Shown: in pieces, positions 33,503 to 44,451 of the stretch
Position numbering within the stretch: position 1 is the first letter of the stretch
Layout of the letters: the number at the start of each line of letters is the position of its first letter
Notes under the pieces: generated by a model
What the model was told of the DNA's origin: nothing
What the model saw: only the letters and a program-made list of their open reading frames with translations
The model's database searches: none
Position numbers and translations under genes: made by a program
Assembly (NCBI GenBank): GCA_003117195.1
Contig: BDSI01000021.1
Coordinates: forward strand, 806,001-870,000
Reading direction: 5' to 3'
DNA length: 64,000 bases
Source: Eudorina sp. 2006-703-Eu-15
Taxonomy: Eukaryota; Chlorophyta; Chlorophyceae; Chlamydomonadales; Volvocaceae

Positions 33503-34696
33503 ATGGCGGACCCGGTTTACCCGTCGACAATCCGGTACAGGGAGCGTCTGGGCCTTGCTAATGAAGACGTTTACAAGTATAACAGGTGCGGTGCTTCGTG
33601 TGCGCCTGGCTCCATGGTTTAGAGACAGGCAGGACTCACCCTCCTTGGTGCGTGCCGCTCAGGCTCTACACGACACCACAACAATCCGACGTATGGAACC
33701 GATTAACATCAGATGCGTCCATTCGTCAGAGTTCCGCCCGTTCCATCCCACCGTTCCAGGTAATGTGCTCTTTCTGATGAACAATAACGCTATTACGACC
33801 TGCTCGTCGGGAAAAAGCCTATTATTATAGAGCGTTCCTCGTGTGGGTGAGGTGTAGTGACCGTGGCGCCTGGGAGACAGTACGCCGTTACTTTTCCTTG
33901 CCCCTCCACCCGATACAGGAAGGGGGAGCGCAAGTGGGCTTCACCTATAAGAACAGCGGGTAAGCCGAAGAAGTCTACCTCCGTTCGGAAAGCGCTGCGT
34001 GTTTGATGTGCTGCCTGCTTGCCTGGATCACCACTTTGCTGTGTGGCCGGGGCTGAAGGCACCCTGTCACACCAATGCATGGGTTGCGTTGCGGAGACGT
34101 CTGTCCTGTCGTAACGGAATTCCAATGCCTCATGCTGACAGGTTCGACAGCAACACATGCCCTGCTCAATACACCAGCAACTCATTCAAGCAAGGCCTGT
34201 ACCCGTACGGAACACCCATTGAGCAGCAGCACAAAATTACGGCGGGTCGTTTCCAAAAGAAGTACCCACTGGACTTCATGGCTCAAATACGGCCGGAGAC
34301 GGAGACGACAAACCAGGCAAGTTACATTGCTGGGTGGCGTCCCAACGCCAAGCGCCTCGGAGCTATCGCCCTAGTGTGGTTCTCGTTCCTCGGCCTGACC
34401 CGCCGTGACCCATTCCGTCAGCCCGTTCGTCCTATTCTCCCCGAAGAGAATCTTGGTGTCCATCAACTCCATTTCATCCGCACGTAAATGAATGCTTGCA
34501 GGCGATGCGCATGTTGGGCACATACACTTCAGACCAGGCGCACGCAGACCGTGTGGGGCTCTTCATTCCCCAAGGTTGCCCCGGCGGCAAGCCCTCCTAC
34601 CACCCCGACGTTACCACAGGGGGGTACGGGCTCCAGCCCACGTTGCCTCGACGAGGCCTGGGCTCAACCCTGACAGACGGCCGGAACCTGAAGTAA
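33503..34696 (+). CDS. Small conserved-looking protein of unknown function, GC-AG intron
   Basis: Three exons, 33503-33585, 34142-34316 and 34502-34696, give 150 aa with consistent phase. The second intron starts with CAG|GCAAGT, a GC donor; no GT donor nearby preserves the frame. The protein has normal, non-repetitive composition rich in Tyr, Gly, Pro and Gln, no signal peptide and no membrane segment. It contains RYRERLGLANEDVYKYN near the start and ends GRGLGSTLTDGRNLK-like after several GG and PY turns. I do not recognise the family. Small Tyr/Pro-rich proteins of this size are common among axonemal inner proteins, but that is only a suggestion. Confidence 0.72.
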
Positions 34697-34963
34697 GGCC
34701 CAGTGTGCGTCCACGCGTAAGGCGGACACGGCCTTGGCGCGTGCTTCACCTGAAGCAGGATAACTGGCGGTGGGCGTCTTCGGGGCAGGGACTGAGGGGG
34801 GTAATGCATCGGAGGGGGCTGTTGCGTTGAGAGTGTCAATGTGATGATTAGAGGATAGGAGCCAACAAGTTGCCGTAAAGCAGGATACGGTAGGGTTTAT
34901 ACAAGGGCAGGCAGATCATCGATGGGAGTGAAGAACTACGTGGGGACTGCCTTTCTTCAGAGG

Positions 34964-35023
34964 AACCGCCAAGGCGGTTGTGTTATGACGGTGGCTTGGG
35001 CTTCGTCACCGAGGGTGACGAAG
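34964..35023. repeat. Two adjacent perfect inverted repeats (hairpins)
   Basis: AACCGCC-aa-GGCGGTT spans 34964-34979. CTTCGTCACC-gag-GGTGACGAAG spans 35001-35023, with 10-bp arms and a 3-base loop. They lie in the probable 3' UTR of the 150-aa protein. Confidence 0.9.
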
Positions 35024-35578
35024 ATACAAAACTTGAGTGACGCTGGTGCTGTACGCAATCCGTGCTACCGCGTACTCTTGCGCTGATCACTCGCAAGGAT
35101 CAATCTGGTGCCGGTCCTTAGCTGGGTGTGTCCTTGGGAGGTTACATGAAGCATCCACACATAGGGTTGATGGTCCGTAGGCAATGCGCCATTGTGGTGA
35201 CTAACAGCAGGTAGGGCCCTTCAGATGACAGTCCTTTTACTATGTCGGCGCAGGGCTGCAAGTTCAACTGCAATTGCATTTGAACGCCTTGACTTCTGCG
35301 ACGGAGGTAACCTTCATGTCACGTAATACAACACGGCTAACATGGCAGAGGCGGGAAAGACAAGACGGCAGTGGGAAATTAGACCCCACTCGTACTTGAC
35401 TTTAGAAGTGACGACGCGTACCACGTCACGGTGTGGTGGGATGCGTCGGACGCATACCTAGACAATTCATTTCGCGGGTCCTTAGGTAAAATGTCCATGC
35501 CGTTGCGCTTACTGTGCGGTGCTGCTGTACAGGTTAACCGGCAGCCCACCGGCATGCCAGATCCATATGCACTGTTGA

Positions 35579-35583
35579 TGTAA
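35579..35583 (+). terminator. Candidate TGTAA polyadenylation signal
   Basis: TGTAA lies 883 bases after the stop of the 150-aa protein gene. This is compatible with an algal 3' UTR but unproven. Confidence 0.3.
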
Positions 35584-36172
35584 TGCGCACCTGAGCCCAT
35601 CGATGATGACCCACCAGTTGCCTGTTCCGTGGATCTCCGTTATGCTGGGATGAGGACACACCAAGACCTCAATGCGTCTGCAGCGCCACCCACTACTGAA
35701 GCCTGTCAGTTTCCTTGACCTACATTAAGATGAACATCCGTCGAGCTCGTAGGCTGACTGCTTATATGAACGATGTATATTCTATTACATTACAGGGCCT
35801 TTTCCCTCAGGTTCCCGCGCAACCGTTGCCCAGGGTTAACCCCACACCCACCCGCCTGACCAGCGGCGATGCAGGTTCCAGCAGGGGTCATGTGTCGCCT
35901 CTGGTAGCTACAACTTCGCGCTTTCTTGCCCCGACCGGAAACGTACCGCCATGATCAATTGAAAGCTGGCCGAACGAGTTCTCGCACCCTGAAGAAAAAG
36001 CCTTTAGGTGGATAGCTGTGCTCGTCATAAACAGGAATTCGATTTGCGCGCCGACCATCCAAATGTGGATCCGTACCAATACCAGCTCGCCGTAATCGGC
36101 AGTTGCACCTGATATGCCGTTGCCTGTGTGTGCATAGCACGAATGGAACCCCTTTCCTACCCAGCAAGCATC

Positions 36173-36177
36173 TTACA
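36173..36177 (-). terminator. Candidate TGTAA polyadenylation signal of the KH gene
   Basis: TTACA on the plus strand is TGTAA on the minus strand, about 540 bases past the KH-protein stop, a typical algal 3' UTR length. Confidence 0.4.
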
Positions 36178-36718
36178 AACGCAGCATTGCACGACCAACT
36201 CACTTGGCAGGCTTTGTGGCACGACGCTACTGGGCACGTCCTTCAGGCAAGCTTTCAGCCCCATCATCCAAACGACAGAAAAACAAGCGCTGGTCCGCTT
36301 CAAGTCCGGCTGGTATGCGAAAAAACATGCCCCGTCGTGCTGCTCTTCACTTCGATTGAATCTTTGCACTAGCTTGGCTTGCTGCGAGGCCAACCCAACC
36401 ACTTGCGAGTGAACTGGCACCCCGTCCCCCCCAACACTCAAGCGCATGTTGCTTTCCAGCGTTCAGCTGCAACCGGGAAGGGTGGACGCACACTCAGCGC
36501 AAGGTAAGGAGGCTGACGACGTTTGTGTGCGCGCAACTCCGTCGGTGCAGGGCGTTGGTCGTTAGCCTACGGCGCCCCCCAACACTAGCACACGTTCACC
36601 ACCCTCCGTTCGGCTGCCGCACCTTCGGACCCGCCTGTATCCAAAGCGAAATGTCAGCATGTTGATTTTGATTCAGTGCTGCAGTGTCCGCCTGTCGCAA
36701 CGCTGTGCGAGAGCAACC

Positions 36719-39700
36719 CTAGGCACCCGTAGTGTACTGGTATGAGTACTGAGGGTGTTGGGCTTGGGCCTGTGTTTGTCCCTGCGCTTGCTGCCCCTGT
36801 TCGGCCTTCACAGGCTGCTGACCCGCCTGCTGCACGGCCGCGGAGCCCTGAGCCGCGGACGCTGCCGCGTCCTGGGCCGATTTCTGCTGTCCGGCCTGAG
36901 TTTGCTGCGCCTGGGCCGCGTACATTTGCGTGTAAGGGTACGCCGCGTAGGGATTGTAGGCCTGGTGCACGGCCTGCTGTTGCTGCTGTGTTGCGAACTG
37001 GCCGCGCATGTAAGCCTGCATTTGCTCCTGAGTCATCGTGTAGCCCCCGGAAACACCCACCATGCCCGGGTACATCGACGTTGCCGTCATGGCCTGGCCG
37101 TACGCGCCGTACGCCGCCGGCGCTGCCGCGGTCGTCCCTGCAGCCGCTGCCTGGGCCGGCGCCGCCGCCTGGGCCGGTGCCGCCGTCTGAGGCTGCTGCT
37201 GCTGCTGCGCGACCTGCTGCTGCTGTTGCTGCTGTTGCTGAGCCTGTTGCTGGGCGCCGTACATGCCATACGTCACCTGCGGCGCAGCGGAGGCCGCCGG
37301 CGCAGCAGTTGTTACTGCACTTGACGTCGCCTGTCCGGCAGGGTTGCCCCCAGCTGCGGTGCCAGACGCGCCGCTTGCAGCGTGTTGCGCGTGTTGTTGC
37401 GTGTCGTGTTGTTGCGCGTGTTGTTGCGTGTGCTGAGCGTATGTGTTGATGGACGAGGACAACTGGGTCAGCGCGCTCGCGTCGAACACGGCGCCGCCAT
37501 GGCCGCCGTACACAACCTGCGTTGTGGAGCGGCAGGCAGTCCCGCGCGCCGTGCAGACGCCCAATTCCACCATGCGCGACCGTGATTAGCAAGCTGGGGT
37601 CCTACCGCTGGGTTCGTCAACTCACAACCAGACAACACCTATCTGGCGCACATCGCACTTGAGATCCGCCGGGCCCTGCACGTTTACCTTGAAGCCGCGT
37701 CCGTGGTGGTGCAGCCTTCGGGCGTTTGTCACAACCGGAAATACATGCCGGCTGGCTACCAAGGAGAGTTTCGACACGCGCAGCGGCTTCCGTTGAGTCA
37801 GGGGCCCTTTCGCAGCCAGCCAGCCCGGCGGTGGTACAGTACTACAACCCCATAACGTACCTGGCCCGTGCCTGCTCCGGCGCCGCTGACCTGCTGCAAC
37901 GCCTGCGCCACTGGCATCGCCGCCGCGGTCGCCGGCGCCGCAGCTGCCTGGACCGTGACCTGCTGCACCGCTTGCTGCGCTGGCTGCTGAACCGCCTGGG
38001 CAGTCTGAATCTGTCCGGGCTGGTAGAGGACCACCTGCGCTGGCTTGTAAGTGCCATCGGGCTGCAGCATCAGCACCACCGGGCCCACCTGCTGCTGTGC
38101 GGTCGCAGCCGCCACCGCCGGCGCTGCCACAGCCTGCGGCTGCACGGCTTGCGGCTGGCCTGCCTGGACGTACTGCTGCTGGGCGGGCTGATAGACCGGC
38201 TGCGCTGGGGCCGGCTGCGGTTGCGGAGCCACACCTAAAGTAAGAAGCAGAGGAAAAAGGATTCGGGTGGTCAGTGAAGGCACATATGCTTGTCTGGGTG
38301 CTGAAACCAGCTCGTTCTCTAAGGCAGCAGCTCCGAGCAGCTTATGATTACGGTATGCACCAGTACCAAGCACTGGAAATGGGCTACATTGTTAGAGCTT
38401 CTAGGGTAAGTGCCTCTTTGTAACTTTTACTGGACGCCCACCACCACGGAACGACGGAAAATCAGTGCCGCAAGCGGACTGACATGACTTCTGCAGGAAA
38501 CTTCCGCTCGAGCCTCTCACCATTGCCGCCTGGGCCGACACGTGGGTCGCCAGCCGGACCTCCTCCGTACGACTCCACAGGGCCCCGGTACGGGCCGCCG
38601 TCAGGGCCGCCGCCGTAACCGCCAGGTCCACCCCGGGGGCCTCCCGGGATAGGCTCCGGCCCGCTGGGACCGTAACGTCCACCGTGTCCAGGCGGCGGGC
38701 TACCGCGCATCGGACCGTACGGTCCACCACCGCCACGCGGTCCAGGGCCACGACCACCGTCCATGCGACCCATGGGGCCATAAGGGCCATCGGGGTTCGG
38801 CGGATAGTCATATCCATCGTCGTACCACTCCGGCGCGGGGCCGCGGCCACGAGGATCGCCTCCCGGTGGTGGTCCGTACCGGTCATCAGGGCCAGGCGGT
38901 CCGTACCTCCCGCCAGGACCGCCAGCGCCCGGCGGTGGCATCATGCCACGGGGCGGCGGCATCATGGGGGCGGCGTAGCCGCCCTTTACCTTGTTAGGAT
39001 CAAACCTGTCGATGATGCCCTTGACCTGCGAGTGCGATGGGCGCAAAGACCAACAGAGACGGTTTGGAGGCACCGGAAGAGCTGAGCGCCTTGTGGCGTT
39101 GGCAAGCCAGGTAAAACCGCTGTACCCCTCGCAAGTACTCGCGACGTCGCGTTGCAGCTATTGCAATACGGGTATCGGACGCGCGGATCGCCGTACCTCC
39201 GTGTACGCCAGCTTCACTTGCTCCATCGAGCCACTGATCATGACCAGCTGCATGCGCTCACCCGGCTGCAAATCTGCGAATCGCAAGGCAAGCACGTGCG
39301 CGACCGATCCATGGAACCATTATGACACGTTCATCCGCACATGACCCTATGGCCCAAAGTCAGGTCAAGGGCTTGAGCCCAAAGCTCTGCTGCACCTCTC
39401 ACGCAAGGAGGCCGGCACCGGCAAGGATACGTATGGATTGTGAACACTCTCCCGGCGCCAGGCATCCGTTCGGGCTCCCACCTCTTCCGCCACGGCAGCA
39501 CAGGCGACCTCCCATTCTATCCAGCATGTGAAGAAGCCTTCGACCTTCAACACTGGTCGAGCGTTCGACCAGCCCAGCCCAGCCCAGTCCACCCAAGTTA
39601 CCCTCACGGGATGACGCCTACCTTCCACCCGGACGTGCGCCCCAGATTTCTGGCGGATGACCTTGATGGTGGCGCCCGCCTTGCCGAGCACCGAACCAAC

Positions 39701-40994
39701 CATCTCCGGGTAGATCTCCACAGTCGTCTCCACCGACGGCTTGATGTCCACCTTGTGCTCGGGGTCGAATTCGGTCAGGATGCGGCGGATGGCAGAGACC
39801 GCCGCCGTGATCTGCGGCGGCACAACCACAATGATACACACGGGTTTCTTTTCTGTACACAACGTTCGGCGATGTCGTCAGCGCGGGGATGTCGGGTGAT
39901 ACTGAGTCGGGAAATAAAATGCGAGCGGTGATATGGCACCGAAACCCAAACACACCAAATCGTTTTCAGTTCAGGCGGACGTGGTTGCGGTGCACATATC
40001 AGCATGCGGCACGCGGACAGAGATTCGCAGGCCTTGGCCCCGAACCTGGCGGCATGAAGGCTGTTCTGTTCTACACAGGCCGGGGGACCGCACACACCTG
40101 CTTCTCAGTGCCTGTCAGCTCGACGGTTTGGGTTTGCTCAGGCCCACGGACCTCCGAAACGTGGACTTTGCACCTTGACTCGCGTCGCACCTGTGACAGG
40201 AGTCACACGTAAATCAAATCCACCAGCAGCGCCGAGGAGAGATCAGGCAAAGCAAACAGTTTGCGTGGCGTGTTCACGTGCGACGCGATGCCATGCATAT
40301 TGCGGATGACCAGGTTTTCGTGCTAGTCTGGCCACAGATTACTACTGAACGCAGGCATCCGCGGACACATCCTGACACGGCGTCTGCGGTTACTCACAAG
40401 GGAAACGTTACTGCCGCCCGTGCCGATGAGGACACCGGCGAGGCGCTTGCTGAGGATCACTTCTTGAAGCATAATGGGTTCCTCCGGAAGGGGTCCTACC
40501 GCCGCGGGAGGAGGAGGTCCTGGGGCAAGTGGCACCATAACGTGGTTGCGAGCTTACAGGCAAAACATCCATCCCCCTCAACGTTTAATCAGCAAACGCT
40601 CTTTGTTGAATGCATGCTCACATTTACAACGCGCGCCTCCACGCGTTTTCAGACAATTCGTTGCCGCGGAAAGAACGTGTCGGAATCGGTGTCCGCATGC
40701 GCGCGACGCTGATTTGCAGTTGCTGTTTTATTAAGAATATGTACTGGCTTACCATGCATCATTTCGGGTTCATAGGCACCCCGGTGCATAGGCGGGCCGC
40801 CAAAGCCTGGGCCTGGTCCATATCGGGGCGGTCTGCGCGAAACAAAAAGACATGTAGTTCCTTTTGCCGTAAGAGGCTTGTGCATGCGTACGCCTGCGGC
40901 TTTCGAAAATCTGCCAGCATTTTTACCCTCTGCCCCGGCCGCCTCGTCCACCTCCCGGGGGCCCAAAGTCTGGGTTGTCAGCCTTCCGTTTCAT
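36719..40994 (-). CDS. KH-domain RNA-binding protein with Gly/Pro and Gln/Ala-rich tail
   Basis: Nine minus-strand exons in phase: 40927-40994, 40753-40832, 40398-40552, 40098-40190, 39622-39811, 39197-39273, 38521-39025, 37861-38234, 36719-37516 (779 aa). The N-terminus (MKRKADNPDFGPPGGGRGG) combines a basic patch and RGG repeats. KH1 covers about 75-145, with its GxxG loop in LIGTGGSNVSLVRRE (93-96). KH2 covers about 155-225, with VLGKAGATIKVIRQKSGA (GKAG 175-178). Residues 230-390 are a Gly/Pro/Arg/Asp-rich repeat region, and 390-779 is Gln/Ala/Pro/Tyr-rich with polyQ runs encoded by CAG/CTG repeats. Single-stranded RNA binding and a prion-like, condensate-prone tail are inferred from composition. 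The layout resembles FUBP/KSRP-type or plant KH regulators; exact orthology is not claimed. Confidence 0.88.
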
Positions 40995-43900
40995 GGCTGG
41001 CTTAGCGTTTCAACCGCGGCTTTGCAAGTGGGTGAAAGTTGGAACGCACTGATCCTTCCGTGCCACCCTTCACCGAGTTTGGTTTGGCGACAGGAACCTG
41101 TACTTATACACTTCAAAAAGTTGGTAATGCGTGCGATTCGCGGTACTGTTCTTCCGGCTGGCCTTGGCTTAAGGCGAAGATGACCCCTGAGCAAGATGTC
41201 TTGACCCGTAAACCTCTAACGGACTTTGACTATAACTATGACAATCTCTTACAATTTAGTTGTGGATAATACGAAGCATGAAGGACGTTGAGCTCAAAGC
41301 TTGCTGCTGCGAGCCGATGCGGTACAGCAGATTCGGGCATTCGGCTCAATTGCTGATACCAGGCGTACAGACTACTTACGCTGACTTCAATTCAAAAAAC
41401 AAATCCAGTTGTTCTTTGTTGTTTCCGCAACAGGCGTAGTGTAAGGCGTCTGTGTCTCCCCGGCCAAGGTGCGGGCACGTGCCATACCCCTCCCACGGGA
41501 ACGCGTGCACACAAGGGCAAATCTCCGAGTCTGCACATGATCCGCACACCGTTGGACAGCTCTCATCAAGGGCTGCCGGAATTTACATGGCAAGGCACTC
41601 GGACGGGTCGGATGCCGTACTTACAGGCGGGGGTAGTAGGCTGAAGGTTGCGGAGGAGAGGGGGGGAAGTTGATCAAGCTTCAAGCTATTCACACCGGCC
41701 AGCTGTCTGGGGCCATGTACCAACAGACGCGCCCTGACGCGTCTTGTACCGAACCGTACAACTCCGCATGCTGTGATGCCTTGGTCCGGTCTGCTCGAAC
41801 TACTTCCTAAGAAGGGCCCATCCAGCTGCCTGTCGCCTGCAACTCCGCGACTGGGTCGGTTTTTAAGCGGTGGAGCCAATAAGCGACGCCCAGGCCGCCC
41901 CGGGGTCGTTGGCCTGCGCACTTAGATGGCGTGGCGAGACACGCTGCCCCCGAACTCCAAAAGCAGAACCCAGGTTTGCACCCCATCGCTGGGTAGGCAG
42001 GCTACGTGCCCTCGATCAGGCCGTGCAGTTGTGGATGGTCATGACTACAACCGTATTGGCGGGTCCACGGCGACGACCGTGACCACCTTACCACACAACA
42101 CAACTAACTGTCACTCAGCATTCTGCCGGCACTGCCCTCAAGGGGAAGGAGGTCACCACTGTGCTCCTTCATCAGCCACCACAGGGCCCTTGAGGCTCAA
42201 GCGCTCAACCCAAATCGGCACCAAGAGCAACACCAAGAGGTTGTGCTCTCAAGGATCTCGTCGGAGACCAGCTTCTGTGCTAGGGTCGTGCGGCCCCTTC
42301 GGGCGGGCACCGTACAGAAATCCATTGCCGCTGATCGACCCCGCCCATGTTTCATTTTCCTCCGCTCCCGCGCGCGTTTCAATTCATGGCGGGCCAAAAC
42401 GCCCCGCGGAGCGCCGTCGGGCCCTCCCCTGTAGTTCGCTTCTGTAGGTGGCAGTAATGGTTACAGTAGGCTGAAGACTCTTTGAGCGGGGTCAGTACAG
42501 CCAGCGGGCGACATGGGCCATGCAATGACCCAGAAGAAGAAATGGGACAGCAAACCGCCACCCAAGCGCTTACTTACAGCCCCACCCAGACGGCAGGGGC
42601 AAGAGGGGGGCAGGAACCCCAGATTAACGCGACACCCACCCACCCACCCAGGGGAAACAGCCGAAAGGCCCCGCAGAAGAAACTGTGGGATGGCCCTCGG
42701 GCGCGCCGTTTCGATGTGTTATGGAGGGGCATCTACTGAATTATATTTATTATGCAGGTTTCTGATCCACAGTTGCCGAAAGTTACATCCGGAAATATCG
42801 AAGAATAAGCCGTGCGCACAGCATGTTGCCAATGACAACTAGGTGATCTCATTGGCCCTGCACTCGTACGGTACGGCCTGCGGATTACTCACCCGCCGTA
42901 CCAATCAATGCATTTGGCTTGCGCCGCCGTGGCTGCATGAGGGCTAAAAGACCCTTCTCATTAGATTAGAGTCTAACTAACCAACAAACCAACCAAAACT
43001 TTAATCGTCAGTAACAAACCCTTGCATTTGAAGGGACATCGGGGGGACCTTGCCCGTGAAGCCATGGCCATGCACCCACGCAACAGCAACCCCACAGATG
43101 CCAGGCCGACATGAAAACGAGGCCCGCTGAGGTCGTCCCGGGGCCGCGAAGCCTCAGACATGGAGTCTGGAAGCCAGCTGCTTCAGGGAAGGGTTTTTAT
43201 TAACATTAAGCATGCATCACGTGCTCCGGCGGCGTGCGGGTTCGGGCCACCAAGGCAGCACGCTACCGGAAATCCAGGCGCCGTCCATCGGGCAGCTGAG
43301 CCGCATCTTTGTGTACGGCATGTTGCGAGGAGCCGCTGACCGACGGGCTCCCGGACGTCTCGACGTGCTCTGCTCTGGCGTTGTTGCAGTTGACACGCAT
43401 GACGTTCTTATGACGGGTCGGGCCCGGCGGGGCGCCTGTCCATTCTGATCTGGCTGCCTGGCTGTGGCAGGACCTGGCCGGCTGTGGCGGACTGTTGCTT
43501 TCTTGCCATCCATCTACCGTTAGCTGGAGGGGGCAGGTGCAGGACTGCCGGAAGAACATGGAGATCTATGCAGCCGCGGCGTAGCCATCCGAGAAGGGTG
43601 TGGGTGACGCCTCTCGGCTAATACCATTTGGGGGCTGGGGTGTCGCTTTGGCTTACTTCGGCTGTGCCGTCAGGATGAGCTGTTGCATAGCTTGGACGCC
43701 CTTGGGTGGGCGGTCTGTCCCGCTGGCTCGACCTTCTGGCTGGGTTTGGAGCTTACTGCATCCATTCTAATTTGGTTTTGCGAGCCGACCATTACTACAG
43801 GTAGGCGCGGAAACCTAAACCTAATAACCTGGCAAAGCTTGCAACTTGCCGGGCTCAGCATTGCGGTCTCCGCCACGCAGCTGCATTGACAATCAACCTG

Positions 43901-44322
43901 CCATATCCGGATGCTTCCTTGTCACTGGAGGCCACTGGTATGTAGCGCGAACTCCCGCGCCTCAAGCGCTTTCGAGACATCACTGAACGGCCATCAAGGT
44001 TCCCACCTGCAGTCCATAACTGGACACTCTTGCACAACTATAAACCACTATGCAACATAAAGTAATAAAGTGACGCAGCGACACAATTATGCATGCTTTT
44101 ACACAGCAAGCTGGCCGGCACGAAACCCCGCGACCGACCGTCAAAGTAAATCTCAGTCACATAGGAAATCATGCGTGAGTTATGTCCTCTATCCTGTCGA
44201 TTCACATGCAGCTCGTTAACTTTACCGAACCACGTGCCTAACCAGGCATTCACGCTCCTCTTCCCAAAGACTAGGTCGATAACTGGTTGTCTAAAACAAT
44301 TTGCGATTACACTATATAGATA
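40995..44322. other. Region without a supportable gene
   Basis: The first part is upstream of the KH gene. The rest has ordinary base composition, a short stretch of ACCAAC repeats near 42970-43005, and scattered short frames on both strands (for example minus frames near 42200-42400 and 43220-43560) without domains or splice-consistent partners. I see no transposase or reverse-transcriptase motif. Confidence 0.4.
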
Positions 44323-44451
44323 CTACAGTTTATTTTGGAGGTCACGCACGACTGTAAACATAAACACAATGGAGGCCAGCAGAATCATCATGAATGAGAT
44401 TGTAAACGCGTTTAATTTGACGGTGACGTGATGTGAGTTGATGATGTTCAT
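44323..44451 (-). CDS. Possible 42-residue single-pass membrane micropeptide
   Basis: A short minus-strand frame starts at ATG 44449-44451, directly preceded by an in-frame TGA, and ends with TAG at 44323-44325. It encodes a hydrophilic N-terminus, a strongly hydrophobic helix (SFMMILLASIVFMF, residues about 19-32) and a charged tail VVRDLQNKL, a plausible tail-anchored or single-pass layout. TGTAA (44307-44311 on the minus strand) follows the stop by about 11 bases. No family is recognised and the frame is short enough to arise by chance. Confidence 0.3.
   Translation of the reverse strand: MNIINSHHVTVKLNAFTISFMMILLASIVFMFTVVRDLQNKL

Larger units (their letters stand above)
34697..36718. 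other. Convergent 3' UTR/intergenic region
   Basis: This lies between the 150-aa protein gene (+) and the KH gene (-). It holds two adjacent perfect hairpins (34964-35023) and candidate polyadenylation signals for both genes. No coding frame with recognisable content was found. Confidence 0.5.

Noticed and set aside
38684..39085. Plus-strand Arg/Thr-rich frame
   Set aside because: It is antisense to the KH-protein Gly/Pro-rich exon and is a shadow of its codon bias.
40407..40407. Alternative donor GTTTCC for KH exon 3
   Set aside because: It is in phase, but the GTGAGT donor after 40398 is consensus and restores the full KH spacing after the GxxG loop.
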